From the NCBI RefSeq assembly GCF_905207245.1, contig NZ_CAJLKP010000067.1, positions 1-32,884 on the forward strand: a DNA stretch of 32,884 bases, given 5' to 3'. The position numbers and the translations under genes are program-made. The stretch is from an uncultured Bacteroides sp. (GTDB lineage Bacteria > Bacteroidota > Bacteroidia > Bacteroidales > Bacteroidaceae). Below are positions 1-7,779 of the stretch, piece after piece (within the stretch, counting starts at the first letter, position 1; each line of letters starts with the position of its first letter). The notes under the pieces were generated by a model. The model was given only the letters and a program-made list of their open reading frames with translations. It searched no databases and was not told the DNA's origin.

Positions 1-88
1 GGCACGATGCACTATTGCCACTGCTTACCAATAATTTACTAATGCTCCTCATTTCCTTTGAAAGAATCTTTAGGGAAAGACATAGGAC

Positions 89-130
89 AGCCTAAGATGT
101 AAGCGAAGAAATTCATTTGCGTTTTAGGCT
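89..130 (+). other. Wobble-rich 19-bp hairpin upstream of the DUF3871 gene
   Basis: Arms 89-107 and 112-130 pair around a GAAA loop; the outer AGCCTAA/TTAGGCT is perfect. Further in, four positions pair only as G-U and one (C-A) is a mismatch, so it folds better as RNA than as duplex DNA. No T-run follows, so it is not a plain terminator. It may be a leader structure for the gene at 180 or the end of an off-window feature. Confidence 0.5.
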
Positions 131-179
131 TGTTCCTATTAAATCCATTCAATCAATAACCATTTAATTCAATTTCATT

Positions 180-1199
180 ATGAGAGATTTAGTAATTATG
201 CCAGCTATGGCACAGCGTAGAGAATCATTAAACATGGGTGAGTTTGCAGAAGAAGCAATCATTGTGGAAGAAGTTGCAGCACCCAAGAGAGTAAATCATT
301 TCATTGAAGCCAATACACAGGAAGTAACCTTGCAGCATCTACAACAAGGCTGCATCATTCCAAGTTTTGCATCAATGGAAGAAACCATTAGTCACCAATC
401 CTTTATAGGTGCAATAGTGGATGCAGCTAAGGATTACTTTCATGGAGAACAGTTTGATATGCCAGAGATTAGAATCTCACACCCTATCAATGGCAGAATC
501 CCAAGTGCATTAGGCAAGAAAGCATCTGAACTGACAGACGAAGAGAAGACTTTGTTCTATCAGAGAATGTGTTTCTGCTTTGAAATCCCATCCATTGTAC
601 ATGATGAATACGGTAATCGTTTAGCGTTATCCATTGGTGGAGTGAGAGCATATAACGAGATTAACCTGTACAGTAAGAAGTCTGTTGAGAGATTTAAAAT
701 CTTCATAGGATTTCGTAATAGAGTGTGCTCGAATTTAATGCTTACTACTGACGGCTTGCAGGATAAGATAGAAGTCCTAAGCGTACAGGAACTATATGCA
801 GCAGCATTGAATCTGTTCCATGCCTACAACCCATCCAAAGACCTGCATCTGTTAAGGACACTTGGGCAGATGTCAATCTCAACAAGCGAGTTTTGTCAGA
901 TAATAGGCAGGATGAGATTATATCAAGCTCTTACACCCAACCAACAGAAACGCCTACCTCGTCTATTGTTAGGAGACAGTCAGATTAATGCAGCTTGCAG
1001 AGCATTCGTTTCTGATGTAAACTTCAAGAGTACAGGGGACAGCATTACAGGCTGGCAACTCTTAAACCTGCTCAATGGTTCTGTAAAGTCAAGTTACATA
1101 GATAACTTCTTGGAGAGGAATCTTAACTGTACAGAGTTTGTACAAGGCATTCAACGTGCCAAATTAGGAGATAGTGAATACGCTTGGTTCTTGGGCTAA
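180..1199 (+). CDS. DUF3871 family protein
   Basis: The 339-residue protein resembles the Bacteroidetes DUF3871 family, whose function is unknown. The family is usually about this length and is found in accessory or mobile regions. No signal peptide or membrane segment is seen, so it is probably cytoplasmic. The centre (about residues 95-180) contains a conserved-looking stretch with RISHPINGRIP and the later RFKIFIGFRNRVCSN. The start ATG at 180 follows an AT-rich leader without a clear Shine-Dalgarno, which is normal in Bacteroides. Its neighbours are a RadC-type protein and a serine recombinase, which supports a mobile-element origin. The family call is from memory of its sequence pattern; the role is not known. 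Confidence 0.75.
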   Translation: MRDLVIMPAMAQRRESLNMGEFAEEAIIVEEVAAPKRVNHFIEANTQEVTLQHLQQGCIIPSFASMEETISHQSFIGAIVDAAKDYFHGEQFDMPEIRISHPINGRIPSALGKKASELTDEEKTLFYQRMCFCFEIPSIVHDEYGNRLALSIGGVRAYNEINLYSKKSVERFKIFIGFRNRVCSNLMLTTDGLQDKIEVLSVQELYAAALNLFHAYNPSKDLHLLRTLGQMSISTSEFCQIIGRMRLYQALTPNQQKRLPRLLLGDSQINAACRAFVSDVNFKSTGDSITGWQLLNLLNGSVKSSYIDNFLERNLNCTEFVQGIQRAKLGDSEYAWFLG

Positions 1200-1223
1200 G
1201 TGGATTGTTGATTGAGAGAAGAA

Positions 1224-1254
1224 AGGGCAGCTATTAAGTTAGTTGTCCTTTCTT
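1224..1254 (+). terminator. Hairpin terminator after the DUF3871 gene
   Basis: An AAAGGGCAGCTA arm pairs with TAGTTGTCCTTT, including two G-U pairs, and is followed by CTTTATATTT. This is a Rho-independent-like structure between the DUF3871 and radC-like genes. Confidence 0.6.
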
Positions 1255-1286
1255 TATATTTACTAACCTATTAAATATCATATATT

Positions 1287-1739
1287 ATGAACATAGATTA
1301 TAAAGTAGGAGAAGTAGAACTATCCTACAAATCTACCATTAAGCATTCAGAACGAATGAAAGTCCGTTGTTCTAAAGATGCCTATAAAGTGCTAAAGGCA
1401 ACCTATCGCGATGGAACAATGGAGCATAAGGAATACTTTAAAATCTTACTGCTTAATAAGGGAAGGGATGTGTTGGGGTACACCCAGATTTCAGAAGGTG
1501 GAATAAGTAGTACTATTGTTGATGTAAGAGTTATCCTACAAATAGCTATCCTCTGTAACGCATCCTCAATCATTTTAGCACATAACCATCCAAGTGGTAA
1601 TCTTAAACCCAGCAAAGAAGATGAAGAGTTAACCACCCAGACTATAAAAGCTGCTAAACTGATGAATATACAGGTCTCTGACCACATTATTTTATCAGAG
1701 GAAGAATATTACAGCTTCTCTGATGAAGGACTGTTGTAG
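1287..1739 (+). CDS. radC: RadC-like JAB/MPN domain protein
   Basis: This 150-residue protein consists essentially of the RadC/JAB (MPN) domain, lacking the N-terminal helix-hairpin-helix of longer chromosomal RadC proteins. The JAMM zinc motif is visible as H99-x-H101-x7-S109-x2-D112 within AHNHPSG. JAMM proteins are metal-dependent isopeptidases in other contexts; the biochemical role of bacterial RadC is unsettled despite the DNA repair name. Short RadC copies are frequent cargo of Bacteroides integrative elements and phages, which fits the DUF3871 and recombinase neighbours. Hairpins before and after it suggest separate transcription. Family membership is clear; function is not. Confidence 0.88.
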   Translation: MNIDYKVGEVELSYKSTIKHSERMKVRCSKDAYKVLKATYRDGTMEHKEYFKILLLNKGRDVLGYTQISEGGISSTIVDVRVILQIAILCNASSIILAHNHPSGNLKPSKEDEELTTQTIKAAKLMNIQVSDHIILSEEEYYSFSDEGLL

Positions 1740-1763
1740 GATATTCCTATATATAATAAGGTG

Positions 1764-1822
1764 AAGGGCATTCAATTTAACATTGGATGTCCTTACTTAC
1801 ATAAGCTGAATGTTCGTTCAGC
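1764..1822 (+). terminator. Two hairpins between radC-like and recombinase genes
   Basis: The first hairpin pairs AAGGGCATTCAAT (1764-1776) with ATTGGATGTCCTT (1782-1794), with two G-U pairs, and resembles the hairpin at 1224. The second pairs GCTGAA (1805-1810) with TTCAGC (1817-1822) around TGTTCG. Neither has a long T-run, so they may be weak terminators or leader structures. Confidence 0.5.
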
Positions 1823-1853
1823 ATTTGTAACTAACTATTAATAAAAGTAAATT

Positions 1854-2528
1854 ATGAAGTCATACATAGCGTATCTTAGGCAATCCACCATGAAGCAGCA
1901 AATCTCTGGTCTTGGTGTAGAAGCACAACGGCAGATTATACACAACCATGTAAAGAACAAGCCCATACTTGCTGAATACATTGAAACGGAGAGTGGGAAG
2001 AAGTCTAACAGACCTCAACTTCTTGCAGCTTTGGCGATGTGTAGGAAAACGAACTCTATTCTGATTGTCGCTAAATTGGATAGACTATCAAGAAATGTAG
2101 CGTTTACTTCCAAGTTGTTGGAGAGTGATGTTGAGATTGTCTTCTGTGACTTTCCACAGGCTAACAGATTAATCTTACATATCATAAGTAGCATAGCTGA
2201 ATATGAAGCAGGACTAATCAGTCAGAGAACCAAGCAATCATTGCAAGCTAAGAAAGCAAGAGGCATTAAGTTAGGGAAGTCTGAGAATCTAATGCGTAAA
2301 CATCAAGAAGCTATAGCCAATAGTTCCCGTACCAATAAGGCTAAGGCTGATAACAACCCTAATAACATGAGAGCAATAGCATTGTTGCGGTCATTGACTA
2401 TGCAGGGTAAATCATTGTCTGAAATGACAGACCTACTAAATGAACAAGGCTTTGTCACCTCTAAAGGCTGTAAATTCCAGATGACCCAAGTCAAACGATT
2501 GATTATTAGAGCTGGACTTACCATTTAA
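1854..2528 (+). CDS. Small serine recombinase (resolvase/invertase type)
   Basis: This 224-residue protein carries an N-terminal resolvase domain (about 3-140). The nucleophile is probably S11 in AYLRQS, and the family's DRLSRN motif occurs in VAKLDRLSRNVAF. The long helix region (SSIAEYEAGLISQRTKQ) and basic linker precede a C-terminal region ending in a helix-turn-helix-like segment (about 180-224). It lacks the long C-terminal recombinase domain of large serine integrases, so resolution or inversion of DNA, or cassette shuffling, is more likely than phage-type integration. It is directly followed by the giant hairpin at 2620-2858, an attractive but unproven substrate. Confidence 0.88.
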   Translation: MKSYIAYLRQSTMKQQISGLGVEAQRQIIHNHVKNKPILAEYIETESGKKSNRPQLLAALAMCRKTNSILIVAKLDRLSRNVAFTSKLLESDVEIVFCDFPQANRLILHIISSIAEYEAGLISQRTKQSLQAKKARGIKLGKSENLMRKHQEAIANSSRTNKAKADNNPNNMRAIALLRSLTMQGKSLSEMTDLLNEQGFVTSKGCKFQMTQVKRLIIRAGLTI

Positions 2529-2619
2529 TAAACAAAGTTCTTGTTAATCCAAATGCTTTTAGTAACTTTGTACCGTAATCCCTCACACCTAAAACGTTAG
2601 GTCACTGTAGGAGGACATA

Positions 2620-2858
2620 TTTAGTTAACGATGAGCGTTTGACATATTATCCCTTATTGGAATCTGGACAATTTCAACTACTAAGGATAATGACAAGAAC
2701 GCTCACGTCAGTGCTATATATCTACTGCATAGTAGTTTATATAACAGTCTGGCGTGGGCTATTGTTTATTATTTAGTAGTGGGTCGTCCAGAACCTCAAT
2801 AAGATAATATTCAATAGTTTCCACGCCTTCATTGTTTTGTACTGATTAATTAACTAAA
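2620..2858. repeat. Giant imperfect hairpin of about 240 nt
   Basis: This fills most of the 342-base gap after the recombinase gene. Paired blocks from outside in: TTTAGTTAA 2620/TTAACTAAA 2850; GCGT 2635/ACGC 2823 with ATGA/TCAT beside it; ATATTAT 2644/ATAATAT 2804; CTTATTG 2653/CAATAAG 2797; CTGGAC 2664/GTCCAG 2786; ACTACTAA 2677/TTAGTAGT 2773; ATAAT 2687/ATTAT 2768; ACAA 2693/TTGT 2762; an 11-bp stem 2701-2711/2749-2759; and CTACT 2722/AGTAG 2731 around a GCAT tip. Blocks are separated by small bulges. A small separate stem-loop lies at 2588-2601. It may be a MITE, a structured RNA or a recombination site. Confidence 0.8.
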
Positions 2859-2870
2859 GATTTAGATAGC

Positions 2871-4319
2871 ATGAGAACAATTAAATTATTAGCAGCCTCA
2901 CTATTGGTTGCATTAAGCATGGGATTCAGTTCCTGTGGGGATGATGGGTTGGATAGTGAACCCATGACAACACTTCCAACAGAACCCAGCATCTTTGAGA
3001 AAATGGATAAAGCCTTTGCTGAATATATTGGTGATTACTCCAATATAACCTGTAGATATTATCAAGAGGGAGAATCATCCATTCTCTTTGCAGGATTGAA
3101 GAATCAACGTCTGTGGTTTAGTGAATACGATGTAGCCAACAAACAACTCAATATTGAATGGACTGATAGAGAGAAGACAGATACCATTCAGCAGCTATAT
3201 AAAGGATATGGAGAATATGAGACCTTATATGTCAAATATGTTCACCCTTTAGTTCATAAAGAAACGAGTACAGGCAATATTGTAACATTCAATATTGGAG
3301 GTAGATTTCAGACTATCTTCACAAGTAACCATAAGACTAAACGAACTCAGTTGCAATATGACAACACTAAAAATGGAATTGCCTATAGCTGGTACAAGGA
3401 ATCTGTTTTTGTAGCTGACTGTTGCTACTCACATGAAGGAGATACTATCTATACTGCTAAATCCAAACCATCATTTGATGAGAATGGAAATCCTGCTGAC
3501 ATTTCATTAATCTCTTACGAAGAAGGGATTAAACTTAGTGATGGTTTCATTAGTAAGTACAACTTCAAAGAAGGGAAATCAATGTGGGGGACTAATATTG
3601 TTACCCCATTTGATGTACCTTCTAATGTAAAGAAAAGCTATACATTTCTTGGCAGCACCACTAACATTTGGGAATATAAATGTGAAGTCACATTCTATGA
3701 TGGCACTAAGAAGGACTTTACATTTAAAATCAATATAGATAGTGGTAAAATCATCAATAACGTCACAGGCATTACATTGAATGAAACTTCTAAGGAGTTG
3801 GATATTATTGATACGTTCCAACTGATAGCTATCATTGAGCCAGCCAATGCAACCAATACAAATATAATATGGAGCAGTTCTAATGAGGAAGTGGCTACGG
3901 TTAATCAGAAAGGATTGGTAACAGCCAAGTCAATAGGAGAAGCCGTAATCACTGCAACCACAGAGGAAGGTAATTTTACTGCATCTGCTACTATCACAGT
4001 GGTGATGAAGCAGGAAATCAGTGCTTATATTGAGACAAAAGTAGTCGCTAACGGCAGTAATTCAATGGGACAATTCTGGGGAATGCTTGACTGTACAATC
4101 ACCAACAATAGTGCATATCCAATCGTACTGACTAAGATAGAAATCTTCAGTGGAGAGAGAACCATATTTGAAAAGCATTACGACAATCAAGTGATAAATC
4201 CTCAGCAAAGCCATTTGGAGGGAGCGACAGGTTTACCTGCCATTTACTCTCCAACGGTCAAGTGGACTTATACATATAATGGAATTGAATACACAACATC
4301 TAAAACTTATCAAAAATGA
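2871..4319 (+). CDS. Lipoprotein with bacterial Ig-like (Big_2) domain
   Basis: The 482-residue protein begins with a lipoprotein signal peptide, MRTIKLLAASLLVALSMGF, and a lipobox Cys at SSC followed by GDDG, a pattern typical of Bacteroides lipoproteins exported to the outer membrane. The middle (about 45-300) is not recognised and is rich in Tyr and beta-like stretches. Residues about 303-380 form a Big_2-type Ig fold (ITLNETSKELDI, ATNTNIIWSSSNEEVATV, GLVTAKSIGEAVITAT). The tail (385-482) looks like another beta domain. Its stop overlaps the start of the next lipoprotein gene by 4 bp (ATGA), so they are translationally coupled. A surface or periplasmic binding role is likely; the ligand is unknown. 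Confidence 0.82.
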   Translation: MRTIKLLAASLLVALSMGFSSCGDDGLDSEPMTTLPTEPSIFEKMDKAFAEYIGDYSNITCRYYQEGESSILFAGLKNQRLWFSEYDVANKQLNIEWTDREKTDTIQQLYKGYGEYETLYVKYVHPLVHKETSTGNIVTFNIGGRFQTIFTSNHKTKRTQLQYDNTKNGIAYSWYKESVFVADCCYSHEGDTIYTAKSKPSFDENGNPADISLISYEEGIKLSDGFISKYNFKEGKSMWGTNIVTPFDVPSNVKKSYTFLGSTTNIWEYKCEVTFYDGTKKDFTFKINIDSGKIINNVTGITLNETSKELDIIDTFQLIAIIEPANATNTNIIWSSSNEEVATVNQKGLVTAKSIGEAVITATTEEGNFTASATITVVMKQEISAYIETKVVANGSNSMGQFWGMLDCTITNNSAYPIVLTKIEIFSGERTIFEKHYDNQVINPQQSHLEGATGLPAIYSPTVKWTYTYNGIEYTTSKTYQK

Positions 4320-4648
4320 AAACTTTAAGATTCTTAGGAATGACCTTACTTATGGTCATGTTGGCTGTAAACTTTACAGCGTGTAGCGATGATGAAGATG
4401 AACCTAACTCTCCCATTGTTGGCACATGGACAGGTGGAGAAGTTGGTTACAACTTTGAAGAGACACTCATCTTTAATAACAATGGAACAGGGCAATGGGA
4501 TGAAGATTCATTCAATTACACAACCAATTCCAATAAAGTAATAATTGATTATGAAGATGGAGACCCTGAAACTTGGACTTATTCTATATCTTCAAATACG
4601 CTTAACATGACAGCAGAAGATGGAGTGAAATATCGTTTCACCAAATAA
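4316..4648 (+). CDS. Small lipoprotein, lipocalin-like domain
   Basis: This 110-residue lipoprotein has a signal peptide ending at the lipobox Cys in FTACSDDEDEP. The mature part (about 30-110) begins with IVGTWTGGEV and consists of alternating beta strands ending in YRFTK, which matches the short lipocalin-like lipoproteins common in Bacteroides. It overlaps the preceding lipoprotein by ATGA, indicating an operon and possibly a joint surface role. Acidic residues immediately after the Cys suggest a surface-export signal. The fold assignment is by pattern only. Confidence 0.75.
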   Translation: MKTLRFLGMTLLMVMLAVNFTACSDDEDEPNSPIVGTWTGGEVGYNFEETLIFNNNGTGQWDEDSFNYTTNSNKVIIDYEDGDPETWTYSISSNTLNMTAEDGVKYRFTK

Positions 4649-4670
4649 CAATCAAGTAAACAACACGAAT

Positions 4671-4703
4671 GGAGCAGCATTTGAGGAAACTCTTATGCTA
4701 CTC
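4671..4703. terminator. Convergent terminator hairpin
   Basis: GAGCAGCAT pairs with ATGCTACTC, with an inner GAG/CTC around GAAA. It lies between the end of the + lipoprotein operon and the end of the - strand DUF486 gene, where a shared bidirectional terminator is expected. Confidence 0.5.
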
Positions 4704-4713
4704 TCTTCTATAA

Positions 4714-5085
4714 CTATTTCATAAATACAAAATAGACAGCCAATATTAAGCAAACAAAGGCAGCTACATGATTCCAGTGCAAAGCTTCACCTTTAAAGAA
4801 TACAGTTGTAAAAACTGTGAATATAATAAGAGTTATTACTTCTTGAAGAACCTTCAACTGCATCAAGGAAAATGGTCCTCCATTACCAATATATCCAATG
4901 CGATTCGCTGGAATTTGACAAGAATACTCAAGAAAAGCAATTGACCAACTAAAGGCTATTACCCCTATCAATGGAAGAGTAGCAAACCAAGAATATTCCT
5001 GTTTCATCTTTAAATGACCATACCAAGCAAAAGTCATGAAGACATTCGATACTATAAGCAATAAAATTGTGTAGAGAGCTTTCAT
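4714..5085 (-). CDS. DUF486 / DMT-type small membrane protein
   Basis: This 123-residue hydrophobic protein has four predicted membrane helices: about 3-23, 36-54, 82-100 and 104-122. It matches the DUF486 family of small drug/metabolite-transporter-like proteins, with the typical ITLIIFTVFTTVFFKGEAL and PANRIGY segments. The substrate is unknown. It lies 34 bp downstream of a truncated paralogue and both follow the ttcA-type gene on the same strand, so one transcript is likely. It is full length for the family, so it is probably the functional copy of the pair. Confidence 0.82.
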   Translation of the reverse strand: MKALYTILLLIVSNVFMTFAWYGHLKMKQEYSWFATLPLIGVIAFSWSIAFLEYSCQIPANRIGYIGNGGPFSLMQLKVLQEVITLIIFTVFTTVFFKGEALHWNHVAAFVCLILAVYFVFMK

Positions 5086-5119
5086 ATTATTCTAATTCTA
5101 CTATACATTATTATATATA

Positions 5120-5323
5120 TCAACGTAAAGTGTTAAATTCCCAGTTGGGTTTTTCTATTTTATTATACTCCGCAAGAGCGATACTCCACGAAAATAAAAT
5201 GATGGCATAAAGCGGCCAGTTCGTAATCACTTTCATATCTTGCAACTTCAGATGGCCATACCATGCAAAAGTCATAAAGATATTAGAGACTATTAAAAGT
5301 AAAATAGTATAAAGACCTTTCAT
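5120..5323 (-). pseudogene. Truncated duplicate of the DUF486 gene
   Basis: The 67-residue ORF shares its first 27 residues with the neighbour at 4714-5085 (MKxLYTILLLIVSNxFMTFAWYGHLK) and stays similar to SWSIA-x2-EY. It then ends in an unrelated tail, KIEKPNWEFNTLR. Only the first two membrane helices remain; the PANRIG region and last two helices are missing. This indicates a tandem duplication followed by 3' deletion. A short stable membrane peptide cannot be excluded, but a remnant is more likely. Confidence 0.75.
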
Positions 5324-5352
5324 TTCAATGATGGATATTTTAAGGATGAATA

Positions 5353-6108
5353 TTAGTCTAAATTATTAGCTTTCTTAGGCAGAAGTTCCTCCTGGATGTT
5401 GGTCATACTCCCCCAAAGACTATAACGCGCTTCCGGGTTCATCTCTTCCAACTGATGCAAAATCCCCTTCATGCTACTACGGTGCGATTGCGCCTCATAA
5501 GGGCAATTCTTCACCTGTTTGCGATAGCCCCTGATTTGCGCCAACTCCAATAAATCGGCCTCATGCACCAGACACATCGGACGGATAATCGTCATGTCGA
5601 ACTTCTTCATTACCAAACGGGGTGGCATAGAACTGAATGCTCCCTGAAAAGTGATATTCATCAACAAAGTTTCCAGAATGTCATCCATGTGGTGTCCCAA
5701 CGCTATTTTATTGCAACCTTGCTCCTTGGCAACCGTAAACAACGCCTTCCGCCGATTCCATGAACAAAGGAAACAAGGAGATTTGCGGGTATCCGTACTT
5801 GCATCGAACTCCGTCTCATACAACACGAAAGGTATCCCCCACGATTCTACATACTCACGAAGATACGTCCAGTCACTCTGATAGGGAATATTCTTCATAA
5901 CCACGTGGACGGCAACCACCGAAAACTTAGGCTTAAAGATGCAGGCGCGTTTTGCCAACAACTCCACCAACGCCAAAGAATCTTTGCCGCCTGAAAGTCC
6001 GATGAGAATTTTATCCCCGTCCTCTATCAGACCATACTCCACCAATCCCTTACTGAACCGCTTATCAATGCGGCGGATGATTTTCTCTTCTTCGGTAAAT
6101 TGCGCCAT
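5353..6108 (-). CDS. ttcA: TtcA-family tRNA cytidine(32) 2-sulfurtransferase
   Basis: This 251-residue PP-loop ATPase has the SGGKDS adenylation motif at 39-44. Three cysteines match the Fe-S cluster ligands of TtcA: C112 and C115 in CFLC, and C202 in KNCPYEA. The ALGHHMDDILETLLMN stretch (about 136-151) is characteristic of TtcA. TtcA enzymes thiolate cytidine 32 of certain tRNAs, activating the base with ATP and using an iron-sulfur cluster in the cytoplasm. A related PP-loop thiolase with another tRNA target is the main alternative. The likely promoter is at 6221-6228, giving a leader of roughly 100 nt containing the large inverted repeat at 6119-6204. Confidence 0.87.
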   Translation of the reverse strand: MAQFTEEEKIIRRIDKRFSKGLVEYGLIEDGDKILIGLSGGKDSLALVELLAKRACIFKPKFSVVAVHVVMKNIPYQSDWTYLREYVESWGIPFVLYETEFDASTDTRKSPCFLCSWNRRKALFTVAKEQGCNKIALGHHMDDILETLLMNITFQGAFSSMPPRLVMKKFDMTIIRPMCLVHEADLLELAQIRGYRKQVKNCPYEAQSHRSSMKGILHQLEEMNPEARYSLWGSMTNIQEELLPKKANNLD

Positions 6109-6118
6109 GATGATTATA

Positions 6119-6204
6119 AGCTACGAGTTACAAGCTACGAGTTACAAGTGCCATGCGGATGTAGCGCAGCTACTTGTAGCTCGTAGCTCATGTAGCTTGT
6201 AGCT
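6119..6204. repeat. Palindromic repeat in the ttcA leader
   Basis: The left arm (6119-6148) is two copies of an AGCTACGAGTTACA-like unit. The right arm (6173-6204) is the inverted set (TTGTAGCTCGTAGCTCATG and so on). The two arms fold into a roughly 30-bp imperfect stem around a 24-nt loop that also holds a TGTAGC/GCTAC pair. Its position between the probable promoter and the ttcA start means it would be transcribed in the leader. It looks like a dispersed intergenic repeat. Confidence 0.75.
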
Positions 6205-6220
6205 CTTTGCTTTCCGGTTG

Positions 6221-6228
6221 CAAAAGTA
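6221..6228 (-). promoter_or_regulatory. Bacteroides -7 box for ttcA
   Basis: On the minus strand this reads TACTTTTG, matching TAnnTTTG. The upstream TTTG is not clear. It would start transcription about 105 nt before the ttcA ATG. Confidence 0.5.
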
Positions 6229-6301
6229 AGAGAAAAGAATGATTTAAAGAAGAATTAACATAATAGAATAACGGAATTCAGCATTATTCCCGATTAATTT
6301 G

Positions 6302-6309
6302 TATTTTTG
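6302..6309 (+). promoter_or_regulatory. Bacteroides -7 box for the TPR/nfeD/floA operon
   Basis: TATTTTTG matches TAnnTTTG and lies 31 bp before the ATG at 6341. No convincing upstream TTTG is visible. Confidence 0.5.
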
Positions 6310-6340
6310 AACATTCGAATTTGTAAGTTGGATAAGTAGC

Positions 6341-7774
6341 ATGAAAAAGAGATATATTTTACCCCTCCTTTTTTGTTTTGTATTAGCCGGTGCGTCTGCA
6401 CAGACGTTGGAGCAAGCAAAGGCTTTCTACAACAAAGGGCAATATGAGCAAGCCAAACCCATTTTCCAGAAATACATCAAGACACAACCGAACAACGGAA
6501 ACTACAACTTATGGTATGGTGTGTGTTGCCTGGAAACAGGAGAACCGGACGTAGCCGTGAAATATCTGGAAACCGCCGTCAAAAGACGCGTACCCAGCGG
6601 CCAGTTATATCTGGCACGGACTTATAATGATTTATACCGTTTTGAAGAAGCCATCAAGTGCTATGAAGATTACATCAGCGACCTCAGCAAAAGGAAAAGA
6701 CCAACCGAAGAAGCCGAAAAACTTCTGGAAAAGAGCAAGACCAATTTCCGTATGTTGAAAGGCATTGAAGAAGTTTGCATCATCGATAGTGTCGTAGTAG
6801 ATAAAGACCGTTTTCTGGAAGTTTATAAAATCAGCCCTGAATCCGGCAAACTATTCACGTACAACGATTTCTTCCAAAACAAGGAAGAAGTAGAAGCCAC
6901 CGTATACGAGACGGAACTCAGCAACAAGATTTATTATGGTGAACGCCAGCCCGACGGCAAACTCAGTATCCTGGCCCGCAACAAGATGCAGGGCGAATGG
7001 GGAAAAGGCAACCTATTGCCCGGTAGCATCAACGACTCCATTAATGCCAACTATCCTTATGTATTGACCGACGGCGTGACCATCTATTACGCCGCCGATG
7101 GCGAAAACTCAATCGGAGGATACGACATATTCGTCACCCGCTACAATACAAATACCAACACCTATCTGACACCGGAAAACGTAGGTATGCCGTTCAATTC
7201 ACCCTACAACGACTATATGTTCGTTATCGACGAATTCAATAACCTCGGATGGTTTGCTTCCGACCGCTACCAGCCGGAAGACAAAGTGTGCATCTATGTA
7301 TTCATTCCCAACTCTTCCAAGCGAGTGTACAATTATGAAGCGATGGACAAGAAAAAAGCCATCAGCCTTGCCCGCATCCATTCGTTGAGAGATACATGGA
7401 CAGACCCGGATGCCGTATCCGACGCCAAGCAACGTTTACAAGCCGCAATGAACGAAAAACCCCAGTCCAAGCCCATGCACGAATTTGAGTTCATCATTGA
7501 CGACCACACTACGTATCATCAATCGAGCGATTTCAAATCTCCCCAGGCCAAGGAGTTGTTCAACCAATATCGCCAACAGGAAAAGGATTTCAAACAACAA
7601 TTGAATAAGCTGGAAGAGCAACGCGCGTTGTACTCCCGTGCCAGTGATAATGATAAAGCCAAGCTGGCACCCGCCATACTCGACCTGGAAAAGCGAATCT
7701 GGCAATTGTCGGACGAAGTGGAACGCGCCGCCATCAAAGTGCGCAACACCGAAAAACAAACTTTAAAACCCTAA
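6341..7774 (+). CDS. Secreted TPR / PD40 repeat protein
   Basis: The 477-residue protein has a signal peptide (MKKRYILPLLFCFVLAGASAQ) and no lipobox Cys, so it is periplasmic. Residues about 22-125 form TPR repeats (ALEQAKAFYNKGQYEQAKPIF-type units). Residues about 190-330 hold WD40-like PD40 beta-propeller motifs such as TIYYAADGENSIGGYDIFVT and LGWFASDRY. The last 100 residues are a charged coiled coil. This architecture is seen in Bacteroidetes periplasmic scaffold proteins, often beside OmpA-type proteins. The stop lies 5 bp before nfeD, so it is probably the first gene of an operon with nfeD and floA. The partner and exact job are unknown. Confidence 0.8.
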   Translation: MKKRYILPLLFCFVLAGASAQTLEQAKAFYNKGQYEQAKPIFQKYIKTQPNNGNYNLWYGVCCLETGEPDVAVKYLETAVKRRVPSGQLYLARTYNDLYRFEEAIKCYEDYISDLSKRKRPTEEAEKLLEKSKTNFRMLKGIEEVCIIDSVVVDKDRFLEVYKISPESGKLFTYNDFFQNKEEVEATVYETELSNKIYYGERQPDGKLSILARNKMQGEWGKGNLLPGSINDSINANYPYVLTDGVTIYYAADGENSIGGYDIFVTRYNTNTNTYLTPENVGMPFNSPYNDYMFVIDEFNNLGWFASDRYQPEDKVCIYVFIPNSSKRVYNYEAMDKKKAISLARIHSLRDTWTDPDAVSDAKQRLQAAMNEKPQSKPMHEFEFIIDDHTTYHQSSDFKSPQAKELFNQYRQQEKDFKQQLNKLEEQRALYSRASDNDKAKLAPAILDLEKRIWQLSDEVERAAIKVRNTEKQTLKP

Positions 7775-7779
7775 TAATT

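Noticed and set aside
2620..2858. Integron attC site
   Set aside because: No integron integrase is seen and the paired blocks do not follow the two-box attC layout closely enough.
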